The notes beneath the pieces were generated by a model. It did no database searches. It saw only the letters and a program-made list of their open reading frames with translations, and had not been told where the DNA came from. Shown here piece by piece: positions 33,460 to 41,380 of a stretch of 64,000 bases of DNA. A program made the position numbers and the translations under genes. This DNA is from Gemmatimonadota bacterium (GTDB lineage Bacteria > Gemmatimonadota > Gemmatimonadetes > Longimicrobiales > Gaopeijiaceae), in assembly GCA_021295815.1 (NCBI GenBank), contig JAGWBQ010000001.1, positions 87,165 to 151,164 of the forward strand, given 5' to 3'. How positions within the stretch are numbered: position 1 is the first letter of the stretch; each line of letters starts with the position of its first letter.

Positions 33460-34851
33460 ATGAAGCACCTCTCCAACATCCACATCCCGCGCCGCACCTT
33501 CCTGCGGGGCGTGGGAGCCTCGGTTGCCCTCCCCCTCCTCGACGCCATGGTGCCCGCCCGGGGCGCATGGGCCAGCTTGAGCGGCGAGCTCGGCAAGACC
33601 CGGTTCGTCGGCATCGAGATGGTGCACGGCGCTGCGGGCGTCAACGAGTGGGGGGCCACCCGGAACCTCTGGAATCCGGCCGCAACCGGTCGGAATTTCG
33701 ATCTCGGTCCGACGAGCCTCCAGCCGCTCGAAGGTTTCAGGGACTACCTGACCGTCATCTCCAACACCGATGTGGAGAACGCCGAGGCGAAGACGCCGCG
33801 CGAGATCGGCGGCGACCACTTCCGCTCCAGCGCCGTCTTCCTGACACAGGAGCACCCGCGCCAGACCGAGGGCTCCGATGTTCAGGTGGGAACGTCGATG
33901 GACCAGCTCTACGCGCAGCGGCTCGGAGACCAGACCCCCATCCCGTCCATGCAGCTCTGTATCGAGAACGTCGATCAGGCGGGCGGATGCGCCTACGGCT
34001 ACGCGTGCGTCTATACCGACACCATAAGCTGGGCGTCTCCCACCGAACCTCTGCCCATGATCCGCGACCCCCGCATCGCCTTCGACCAGCTCTTCGGCGC
34101 GGGCACCACCCCCGAGGACCGGGCTCTGCGCAGGCGGACGGATCGCAGCATCCTCGACTGGATCGCGACCGAAGCGACATCGCTCAAGAGGCAGCTCGGG
34201 CCAGAGGATCGGCGGCGCATCGACCGCTATCTCGACAACATTCGCGAGATCGAGGGGCGCATCCAGAGGATCGAGACCCGCAACCGGAGCGGCGAGACCC
34301 GGCAGTTGGCCGGAGCCCCCGCCGGCGTGCCCGACGACTTCGAGGAGCACGTCAAGCTTATGTTCGACATTCAGGTGCTCGCCTTCGAGTCGGACATGAC
34401 CAGGGTCTTCACCTTCAAGATGGGACGGGACGCCTCGGGCCGCGTCTACCCGGGCAGCGGGATCGACGTCGGCTTCCACAACGCGTCGCACCACGGAGGG
34501 CAGCCCGAGCGGGTTACCCAGTTCGCCGAGATCAACAGGTACCACGTCTCGCTGCTGCCGTACTTCCTTCAGAAGCTCAAGGACACACCCGTCGGCGACT
34601 CGAACCTCCTCGAGCAGACTCTGATCGCCTACGGCTCGCCGATGGGCGACTCCAACCTCCACAACCACAAGCGCTGCCCGCTCTTCCTGATCGGCGGCGC
34701 CAACGGTCAGCTTCCGATGGGCGGAGCGCACCTGAAGGCGGCGGACGGCACCCCGATGGCCAACGTCATGCTTTCGATGCTGCACATGTTGGGAGCGGAA
34801 GACATCGACAGCTTCGGCAACAGCGACGGTCACTTCTCCTTCAGCGTCTGA
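33460..34851 (+). CDS. Cassette 2 HXXSHH (DUF1552) protein, Tat-exported
   Basis: The 463-residue paralogue of 15079-16482 has the Tat signal IPRRTFLRGVGASVALPLLD and the motif H340-N-A-S343-H344-H345 in FHNASHHGG. Shared blocks include GGDHFRSSAVFLTQ, CIENVDQAGGC, SWASPTEPLPMIRDPR and HNHKRCPLFLIGG. Unlike cassette 1, it is separated from the cytochrome gene by 46 bases and has no clear ribosome site. The function is unknown for the family; a metal-dependent hydrolase working with the cytochrome is inferred from the conserved pairing. Confidence 0.92.
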   Translation: MKHLSNIHIPRRTFLRGVGASVALPLLDAMVPARGAWASLSGELGKTRFVGIEMVHGAAGVNEWGATRNLWNPAATGRNFDLGPTSLQPLEGFRDYLTVISNTDVENAEAKTPREIGGDHFRSSAVFLTQEHPRQTEGSDVQVGTSMDQLYAQRLGDQTPIPSMQLCIENVDQAGGCAYGYACVYTDTISWASPTEPLPMIRDPRIAFDQLFGAGTTPEDRALRRRTDRSILDWIATEATSLKRQLGPEDRRRIDRYLDNIREIEGRIQRIETRNRSGETRQLAGAPAGVPDDFEEHVKLMFDIQVLAFESDMTRVFTFKMGRDASGRVYPGSGIDVGFHNASHHGGQPERVTQFAEINRYHVSLLPYFLQKLKDTPVGDSNLLEQTLIAYGSPMGDSNLHNHKRCPLFLIGGANGQLPMGGAHLKAADGTPMANVMLSMLHMLGAEDIDSFGNSDGHFSFSV

Positions 34852-34867
34852 TCCGGGAGGGCAGCTC

Positions 34868-36844
34868 GTGAACAAGCGTCTTCACATCGTCATGGCGGCC
34901 GTGCTCACCATGACCGCAACAACCGCGTGGGTGGATTCCCCTGTCGCCGACGCCGCCTCCAAGGGAGATCTCTCCGAGGTCAGGGAACTGCTTCGCCGGG
35001 GAGCGGACGTCAACGCCGCGCAGGGAGACGGGATGACCGCGCTCCACTGGGCCTCTATGCGAGGTGACGTGGAGATGACCGAGGTGCTGCTCTACGCCGG
35101 GGCCGTCACTGGGGTGGCCACCCGGCTGGGGGACAACACCCCGCTTCATCTCGCCGCCCGGAACGGAAACGCGGCCGTTACCCAAATCCTGCTCGAAGCC
35201 GGGGCGGATCCTGCAGCGCGAACCTCGACCGGAGTGACCCCGCTGCACCTGGCAGCACGGGCCGGGAACGCGGACGGCGTGGCGCACATTCTCGCCGCCG
35301 GGGTGGAAGTGGACGCGGTCGAGAACGGTTTCGGCCAGTCTCCGCTCCACTGGGCCGCCGCCGCCAACCGGGTAGGTGCGATGCGTCACCTCATCGCTGC
35401 GGGAGCCGATGTCGAGCTCGCCACCGAGATGATCGACTACCAGCTCATCTCATCTCTCGACGGCGCCGACCGCCGGAGCCGGCAGGAGCTCGCGGTGGCC
35501 TCGCGCGAAGCGGCCAAGGCGGCCGAAGAGCGCAGGCGACAGCTCACCGGCGAGACCCCGGCGGAGGATGAGGTCGAACCCGAGCCCGAAGCGACCGGGT
35601 CGGGCGAAGCGGACGGCGAGCCGGAGGAGCCGGCCGAGGAGGAGGATGCGGCCGACGAGGATGGAGACGACGAGGACGACCCGGCGGAGGAGGCGGCGGA
35701 CGATGAGGAGGAAGACGAGGACCAGCCCAACGAGGACGAAGACGACGAGGATTCCCGGAATCAGCAGGGATCGGACCGCATTCCCGGCGGCGCCACCCAG
35801 AGCACCGGTGGAACGACCGGAGGCTCGAGGACGGGCACCGCTCAGACGGAACGTCCGCTCTCCTACAACGACCTGGTCGGACGAGAGGGCGGTCTGACCG
35901 CGCTCCACTTCGCGGCTCGCGAGGGCCACGTGGAGGCCTCGCAGGCCCTGCTCGAGGCGGGAGCCGACGTCGACCACCCTTCCGGCGACGGCACCACGCC
36001 GATTCTGACGGCGATCGTGAACGGAAATTACGATCTGGCCGCCCGTTTCCTCGAATCCGGGGCCGACCCCAACCTGGTGAGCGAGGACGGAGTCGCTCCT
36101 CTATTCGCGGCCTTGAACAACCGCTGGGCTCCGAAGGCGTTCTATCCGCAGCCCACCGCCTTCAAGCAGCAGGTCACGTCCTATCTGGATCTGATGGAGC
36201 TTCTGCTCGAAGCCGGCGCCGACGTGAATCAGCGGACAGGCCGCCACGTCTGGTACACCTCCTACAACTTCGACATCCTGGGTGTGAAGTTCGATGGCGC
36301 GACGGCCTTCTGGCGCGCGGCCTACGCCACCGACATTCCGGCGATGGAGCTCCTGGCGGCGTGGGGAGCCGATCCGCACATTCCCACACGCAAGACTCCT
36401 AGCCGGCGCAGGTACGGAGGTGGAGGCGAGCAGGTCGATCCTTCCGGGCTGCCCCCGACGCCCAACGGCGGACCGGCGGTCCATCCCATCCACGCGGCCA
36501 GCGGCGTGGGCTACGGGGTTGCCCGCGCGGGCAATTCCCATCGCCACGTCCCCGACGGCTGGCTTCCCGCAGTGCGCTACCTGGTCGAAGTGCACGGCTC
36601 CGACGTAAACGTACGCGACCAGGACGGATACTCCGCCGTTCACCACGCCGCGGCGCGGGGCCACAACGAGCTCATCCGCTATTTGGTCGAGAAGGGAGCC
36701 GACGTCTCCTTCGTCAGCCGACGCGGGCAGACCTCGGTGGACATGGCTAACGGCCCTCAGCAGCGCGTACAGCCGTTCCCCGAGACGATCGCGCTTCTCG
36801 AAGGGCTCGGAGCCCGCAACAACCACAACTGCATGAGCTGCTGA
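34868..36844 (+). CDS. Cassette 2 secreted ankyrin-repeat protein with acidic insert and NNHxCxxC end
   Basis: The 658-residue product starts at GTG 34868, seven bases behind GGGAGG. A signal peptide (HIVMAAVLTMTATTAW) is followed by five ankyrin repeats (about 25-190), a very acidic, repeat-like insert of about 85 residues (about 230-315, mostly Glu/Asp), three more repeats (about 335-420), and a C-terminal block of about three repeats. The protein ends in NNHNCMSC, like the copy 1 protein, and shares HWASMRGD/HWAARHGD, TAFWRAAYATD and the SGVGYG...GNSHRHVPDGW segment with it. The acidic insert replaces nothing similar in copy 1. A scaffold role is inferred. The stop overlaps the next gene by one base. 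Confidence 0.9.
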   Translation: MNKRLHIVMAAVLTMTATTAWVDSPVADAASKGDLSEVRELLRRGADVNAAQGDGMTALHWASMRGDVEMTEVLLYAGAVTGVATRLGDNTPLHLAARNGNAAVTQILLEAGADPAARTSTGVTPLHLAARAGNADGVAHILAAGVEVDAVENGFGQSPLHWAAAANRVGAMRHLIAAGADVELATEMIDYQLISSLDGADRRSRQELAVASREAAKAAEERRRQLTGETPAEDEVEPEPEATGSGEADGEPEEPAEEEDAADEDGDDEDDPAEEAADDEEEDEDQPNEDEDDEDSRNQQGSDRIPGGATQSTGGTTGGSRTGTAQTERPLSYNDLVGREGGLTALHFAAREGHVEASQALLEAGADVDHPSGDGTTPILTAIVNGNYDLAARFLESGADPNLVSEDGVAPLFAALNNRWAPKAFYPQPTAFKQQVTSYLDLMELLLEAGADVNQRTGRHVWYTSYNFDILGVKFDGATAFWRAAYATDIPAMELLAAWGADPHIPTRKTPSRRRYGGGGEQVDPSGLPPTPNGGPAVHPIHAASGVGYGVARAGNSHRHVPDGWLPAVRYLVEVHGSDVNVRDQDGYSAVHHAAARGHNELIRYLVEKGADVSFVSRRGQTSVDMANGPQQRVQPFPETIALLEGLGARNNHNCMSC

Positions 36845-37758
36845 TGGCGGTAGTTCGGACCTGCGCCGGAAACGGGGGCGCGTGCCGGTCGCCTCGGGCG
36901 ATTCGGAAGATGCGCCGTGCTCTCGGAGAGCGTCTCGCCTCGGCGGCGCTCGTCCTCTGCGCCGTCCTCCTCACGCCTGGGACGCTCGCGGCGACCTGGT
37001 CGGTCATCGCCATCGACGCCGCGACCGGCAGAGTCGTGGTCGCCTCGGCCACGTGCGTGCCCCAAGGCCGTTTCGCCGGATTCCCCGCGCTTGGACTCAT
37101 GGATGTCCAGGCCATCGTGGTCCCCGGCATCGGCGTGGCCGCCGCGCAAGCCGGAGTCGACAACACCCGCCGCAACCAATGGCTCATCTTCCGCCAAATG
37201 CAGGCGGGCACGCCGCCCTCCGAGATCATCGACCTGCTCAGGGCGGACCCCGGCCTGGAACGTCGCCAGTTCGGCATCGTCGACATGAGGGGCAGATCGG
37301 CGGGCTTCAGCGGAAGTCGCAACGGCGCCGCCTCGCTCGACGTGCAGGGCCAGGTGCCCGGCACCGCCGTCCACTACTCCGTCCAAGGCAACATCCTCGC
37401 CGCCGACAGCGTGGTACACGACGCCGCGCGGGCGCTGATCGAGGGCGGGCCGACCCTCGCCGACCGGGTCATGGCGGCGATGGAGGCTGCTGATCGGGCC
37501 GGTGGAGACAGCCGCTGCACCTGCGAGAGCGAACCCGTCGTTCCGGACGTACCCTGCACGGGGAAGACGTCCCACGTAGCCTACATTCTAGAAGCTCTTC
37601 CGTCCGATCCGAACGGGGTTTCGTTCAACGACGGCGACTACCACATGTACATATCCGCCACCGACCAGGACATCGTTCCGGGCGAAGACGCCAACCCCGT
37701 CATCACCCTCAGACGTCGGTACGAGACGTGGAAGTCGGATCAGGAGGCCGGAGGCTAA
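36844..37758 (+). CDS. DUF1028 (Ntn-hydrolase-like) protein, exported
   Basis: The 304-residue product begins either at ATG 36844, overlapping the ankyrin stop, or at ATG 36910, which gives a typical signal peptide (LASAALVLCAVLLTPGTLAATWS). The DUF1028 domain (about 55-235) has the usual pattern TWSVIAIDAATGRVVVASATC, ALGLMDVQAIVVPGIGVAAAQAGVD cut here to its core IVVPGIGVAAAQA, and VQGNILA. The family is related to Ntn hydrolases and is proposed to be peptidase-like; activity is not established. A C-terminal extension of about 65 residues contains three cysteines (CTCESE, PCTGK). Close spacing ties it to cassette 2. Confidence 0.88.
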   Translation: MAVVRTCAGNGGACRSPRAIRKMRRALGERLASAALVLCAVLLTPGTLAATWSVIAIDAATGRVVVASATCVPQGRFAGFPALGLMDVQAIVVPGIGVAAAQAGVDNTRRNQWLIFRQMQAGTPPSEIIDLLRADPGLERRQFGIVDMRGRSAGFSGSRNGAASLDVQGQVPGTAVHYSVQGNILAADSVVHDAARALIEGGPTLADRVMAAMEAADRAGGDSRCTCESEPVVPDVPCTGKTSHVAYILEALPSDPNGVSFNDGDYHMYISATDQDIVPGEDANPVITLRRRYETWKSDQEAGG

Positions 37759-37768
37759 GGCGGCAACC

Positions 37769-38728
37769 ATGACGTCATTCATCGAAATTCCCAACCGAAG
37801 AAGGTTCAGGTTCGGGGTCGATGGAAGACTGGACAGGTGGGATCCTGACCGCAGATCGGTGGTCGCGCAGGGCGGACTGGTCAGTTCGCGATCCCTCGTT
37901 ACGGGCGTTCTTCTCCTGGCGGGGATCTTGCTTCCTGGAACTGTCGTGGCCGGTCTCCTTCACGCCCAGAACCCGCTCGGCATCATCAGCGATCGTGGAC
38001 TGACGGCGACTCCGGTTTACGAGGGCTGGTATCCGAACCCGGACGGTACGGTGACCCTGTCTTTCGGCTACTACAATCGGAACCGCGCCGAGACGCTCGA
38101 CATCGAACACGGCCCCGACAACTTCATGGAGCCGGCGGAACTCGACGGCGGCCAGCCAACTCACCTGCGGCCCGGCCGGCACTGGGGCGTGTTCGGCGTG
38201 CGGGTGCCTGCGGACTACGAGGGCAAGGTCATCTGGACCATCAAGGTCAGAGGGGACACCTTCTCCATTCCCGGGCATCTCCATGACGACTGGAAGATCG
38301 ACGCCCTCGAGGGCGAAGCAACTACCGGCAATCGACCGCCGATGCTCGGATTCGGCGGCGAGCGAGGCGCCGGACCCGGCGGCATCTTCGGACCGGAGTT
38401 GAGCGGAACCGTGGGCGACCCCCTGACGATGCGGGTCTGGACGAGCGACGACGGGTTGCAGTCGGGCAGCGTGGGAGGGCTCGGCAGGTCCGACGTCCCG
38501 GTCACCCTCACCTGGTTCGAACACTCGGGGCCGGGAAACGTCACCTTCGACCCGGTTTCGGCGGAGATCCCCGTCGAGGGGGGCTGGATGGAGACGATGG
38601 CGGAATTCGACGCACCCGGAGTCTACGTGCTTCGAGTGCGCGCAAACGACGTGTCCGGCGTCAGAAGCGCAGGTCACGCACAATGTTGTTGGAGCAACGG
38701 CTTCGTGAGAGTAACGATCGGCCGTTGA
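37769..38728 (+). CDS. Exported conserved hypothetical with C-terminal vicinal cysteines
   Basis: The 319-residue product has a long basic N-terminus and a signal-anchor segment (about 43-66, LVTGVLLLAGILLPGTVVAG). The mature part is beta-rich (YEGWYPNPDGTVTLSFGYYNRN, LRPGRHWGVFGVRVP, KVIWTIKVRGDT, then VTLTWFEHSGPG), which suggests immunoglobulin-like or cupredoxin-like sandwiches, and it ends with GHAQCCWSNGFVRVTIG. The vicinal CC pair near 306-307 is its most marked feature. I do not recognise a named family. It lies 22 bases before the cytochrome c/PHM-like gene and such proteins are probably functional partners; redox or metal handling is a guess. Confidence 0.65.
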   Translation: MTSFIEIPNRRRFRFGVDGRLDRWDPDRRSVVAQGGLVSSRSLVTGVLLLAGILLPGTVVAGLLHAQNPLGIISDRGLTATPVYEGWYPNPDGTVTLSFGYYNRNRAETLDIEHGPDNFMEPAELDGGQPTHLRPGRHWGVFGVRVPADYEGKVIWTIKVRGDTFSIPGHLHDDWKIDALEGEATTGNRPPMLGFGGERGAGPGGIFGPELSGTVGDPLTMRVWTSDDGLQSGSVGGLGRSDVPVTLTWFEHSGPGNVTFDPVSAEIPVEGGWMETMAEFDAPGVYVLRVRANDVSGVRSAGHAQCCWSNGFVRVTIGR

Positions 38729-38750
38729 TCGCCGGAACCAAGGAGCGAAC

Positions 38751-40109
38751 ATGTACCGTACCATAACGACGGCAGCGCTGGCCATTCTGACGCTGGCCGG
38801 CGGCGCCGACGCCCAGATCGGAGGACCTACCAACGACGACGCAGACGAAATCACCTACGCCCGCGACGTCGCTCCCATCGTCAACGAGAAGTGCGCGGCC
38901 TGCCACCAGGAAGGTTCGATAGCTCCGTTCTCGCTGCTCACCTACGAGGACGCGAAAAGGTACTCCCGCCAGATCAGGCAGCGGGTCGCCGAGCGCATCA
39001 TGCCGCCGTGGCACATCGACCGGACCGTGGGCATCCAGGAGTTCAAGAACGACCGCGGTCTCACCGACGAGCAGATCGAGACCGTCGTCGGTTGGATCGA
39101 CAACGGCATGCCTTTCGGCGACGAGGCCGACCTGCCGGAGCCGCCGACGCTGCCGGACCCGGACGCCTGGCAGATGGCGAGCGATTTCGGAGGAGAACCC
39201 GACCTGGTAATTCCGAGCGCGAAGTACACCCTCGAAGCCGTCACGCAGGACAAGTGGTACCGGCCCGCCACACCCACCGGACTCACCGAGGCGCGCTGGG
39301 CCAAGGCCATCGAGATCCGTCCGGTCGGCAAGCAGGCTCGCCAGGTGATGCACCACGTGCTCACCTACCTGCGCCAGGACGAGGCGAACGACCCCATGGC
39401 CGAGGCCCGCACCACCTCGCGCAGAGCCATGGGCGGCCCAGGCCTCTTCATGGAATGGGCGGTCGGAAAGCGCGGCGAGGTTTTCCCGGAGGGTGCGGGC
39501 AAGCTCATGCTGCCGGGCTCGACGATCACCTGGGAGCTCCACATGCACGCCATCGGCGAGATCGTGGAGGACGTCCAGGTCGAGCTGGGAGTCTGGTTCT
39601 ACGACAAGGGGGACGAGCCCCGCAACCGCACGCGGCTGCGCATGTTCGACGGCAGGGGCCGCAACAGCCTGGACATCCCGCCCGGCGAGATCGCGGTCAC
39701 GCAGCAATACCACACCCTGCGCTGGCCGGCGCGTCTGGAGAATTTCCAGCCCCACATGCACATGCGCGGCAAGGCCATGCGCATGGAAGCGGTCCTGCCA
39801 AACGGTCGCACCGAGATCCTAAGCCAGGTGAACGACTTCCAGTGGCAGTGGCACGTCAACTACATCTACGCGGACCACGCCGCGCCGCTCCTGCCCGCCG
39901 GAACCATGGTCGTCATCACCGCATGGCACGACAACACTCCCGATAACCCCAACAATCCGGATCCCACCCAGTGGGTCGGCTGGGGTGATCGCACGGTCGA
40001 CGAGATGGCTCACGCCTGGGTGGACGTGACCTACCTCAGCGAAGAGGAGTTCCAGGCCGAGGTGGCCAAGCGTCAGGCCGAGACCGAGAAGGCTTCCGAG
40101 AGGAGGTGA
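38751..40109 (+). CDS. Cytochrome c / copper type II monooxygenase-like (PHM fold) protein
   Basis: The 452-residue product starts five bases behind AAGGAG and has a signal peptide (residues 1-21). The haem c site CAACH (C48, C51, H52) lies in a small cytochrome domain (about 35-115; MPPWH near 83-87 is a likely axial-ligand region). Residues about 170-420 resemble the PHM/dopamine-beta-hydroxylase-like copper fold: QVMHHVL near 202, ELHMHAIGE near 263 and FQPHMHMRGKAMRME near 335 are the candidate copper-ligand blocks. A periplasmic copper-haem oxidase or oxygenase is a reasonable inference, and the neighbouring PSD cytochromes would fit a shared electron-transfer chain. Its substrate is unknown. 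Confidence 0.82.
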   Translation: MYRTITTAALAILTLAGGADAQIGGPTNDDADEITYARDVAPIVNEKCAACHQEGSIAPFSLLTYEDAKRYSRQIRQRVAERIMPPWHIDRTVGIQEFKNDRGLTDEQIETVVGWIDNGMPFGDEADLPEPPTLPDPDAWQMASDFGGEPDLVIPSAKYTLEAVTQDKWYRPATPTGLTEARWAKAIEIRPVGKQARQVMHHVLTYLRQDEANDPMAEARTTSRRAMGGPGLFMEWAVGKRGEVFPEGAGKLMLPGSTITWELHMHAIGEIVEDVQVELGVWFYDKGDEPRNRTRLRMFDGRGRNSLDIPPGEIAVTQQYHTLRWPARLENFQPHMHMRGKAMRMEAVLPNGRTEILSQVNDFQWQWHVNYIYADHAAPLLPAGTMVVITAWHDNTPDNPNNPDPTQWVGWGDRTVDEMAHAWVDVTYLSEEEFQAEVAKRQAETEKASERR

Positions 40110-40168
40110 AGGACCGGTACCGGAAGGTCGGAGAGTCTCGACGCGCTCTCGGATCCGGGGCGGAAGCC

Positions 40169-41170
40169 ATGCACTCCGCACTTCGGAAGCCGGTCCTGGC
40201 GCTCGCCGCCTTCCCTCTCGCATGCGGAGCCCCCGGCGACGAAGCCCTCCCGGAGGCCGTGACCGATCCGGCGGCGACGTACGCCGAACGCCATTCGGCC
40301 GATCCGACGGCGCGCGGCTACACCGAGGCGGATTTTCCGCGCGTCCAGGAGCTTGCCTCGGGAGTCTATTCCTACGAGGCTCTTCGTTCCGCCGGAGAGG
40401 AACGGTTCACCACCGTCAGCTTCTTCGTGGTTACCGATGAAGGCGTGCTGGTGGCCGACGGGCAGGGTAGCGTGGACGAGACCGCCCGGCTCGTGGATCG
40501 CATCGCCGAAGTCACCAACAAGCCGATCACCCATGTGGTCGTCTGCTCCGACCACGGCGACCACACCGCCGGCAACGCCGCCTTTCCCGAGGGCGTCGAG
40601 TTCATCGCCCATTCCTACTCGGCGGGAATGCTCGAGCGCAGGGCGAACGACCCTCTCCGCCCCGACGAAACGCCCCCGATTCCGCTCGCGACTCGGCTCG
40701 TGGAGGAGGCGACAACACTGACATTGGGTGGCCGAACCATCGAGATCCTCCACCTCGGACGCGCCCACACGGGCGGCGACCTCGTCGTGCACCTTCCCGT
40801 CGAGAGAATTCTCTTCATGAGCGAGGCCTATCTGCACGGAGTCTTTCCCGCGATGCGTTCGGCCTATCCGAGCGAGTGGGTGGCGATGATCGAACGGGCA
40901 CAGGCTCTGGGAGCGGAGATGATCGTGCCGGGCCACGGATTCGTGGACGACGCCGCGATCCTGGCCGAGGGACTGGAGCAGTTCCGAGGCGCGGTGGCGC
41001 AGGTGATCGCCGAGGTCTCTCGCCTCTACCACGACGGATTCAGTCTGGAGAACGCGCAGGCGACGGTCGATTTCGGGGATCTCGCCGAGTGGTCGCTGTA
41101 CGACAGCCAGGCCGACAGGGCCGTGGCGCAGGTTTATCGGGAGCTGGACGGGGAGCTGGGAAGCGATTAG
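40169..41170 (+). CDS. MBL-fold metallo-hydrolase lipoprotein with altered HxHxDH motif
   Basis: The 333-residue product starts at ATG 40169, which gives a lipobox signal (LALAAFPLACG, Cys19). An upstream GTG at 40106 is less likely because a strong GAGGAGG site directly abuts it. The metallo-beta-lactamase fold shows SDHGDH at 127-132, with Ser in place of the first His of HxHxDH; later ligands look intact (RAHTGGD near 214, VPGHGF near 274). The change may alter the Zn1 site, as Asn or Gln does in some MBL classes. SoxH/quinoprotein-relay-like MBL proteins are common near cytochrome clusters. It closes the possible seven-gene unit begun by cassette 2. Confidence 0.85.
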   Translation: MHSALRKPVLALAAFPLACGAPGDEALPEAVTDPAATYAERHSADPTARGYTEADFPRVQELASGVYSYEALRSAGEERFTTVSFFVVTDEGVLVADGQGSVDETARLVDRIAEVTNKPITHVVVCSDHGDHTAGNAAFPEGVEFIAHSYSAGMLERRANDPLRPDETPPIPLATRLVEEATTLTLGGRTIEILHLGRAHTGGDLVVHLPVERILFMSEAYLHGVFPAMRSAYPSEWVAMIERAQALGAEMIVPGHGFVDDAAILAEGLEQFRGAVAQVIAEVSRLYHDGFSLENAQATVDFGDLAEWSLYDSQADRAVAQVYRELDGELGSD

Positions 41171-41380
41171 GAGATGTCAGTGGGTGGTCGGGACTACGAC
41201 ACGGAGTTCTTCCGCGGTCTCCCGTAACGACCGACCTTCCCAGAAGACGGGGCCGGTTCGGAAGCGCATGTCCGGGGTATCCCCGCCCCACACCGCGCCC
41301 GGTCGGGCCGACGTGCCCGTGGGCCGGACGCGCTTCGCTTCCTCCCGGTGTCTCGCGCACCCACCCGCAGACGACTAGCC

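Noticed and set aside
30714-33659. A 981-codon open frame on the minus strand across the cassette 2 cytochrome gene
   Set aside because: It is the antisense shadow of a well-supported gene with CXXCH sites and named domains. Long antisense frames are expected in DNA this rich in G+C, and its product has no recognisable family.
35560-35770. The GAG/GAC-rich stretch as a DNA repeat array or CRISPR-like element
   Set aside because: There are no regular units or spacers; it encodes an acidic protein segment in frame.
12461-36844. The two cassettes as the arms of a composite transposon
   Set aside because: The copies are diverged at protein level, with different inserts and spacings, and no transposase or terminal repeats are seen. 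An old gene duplication or separate acquisition fits better.
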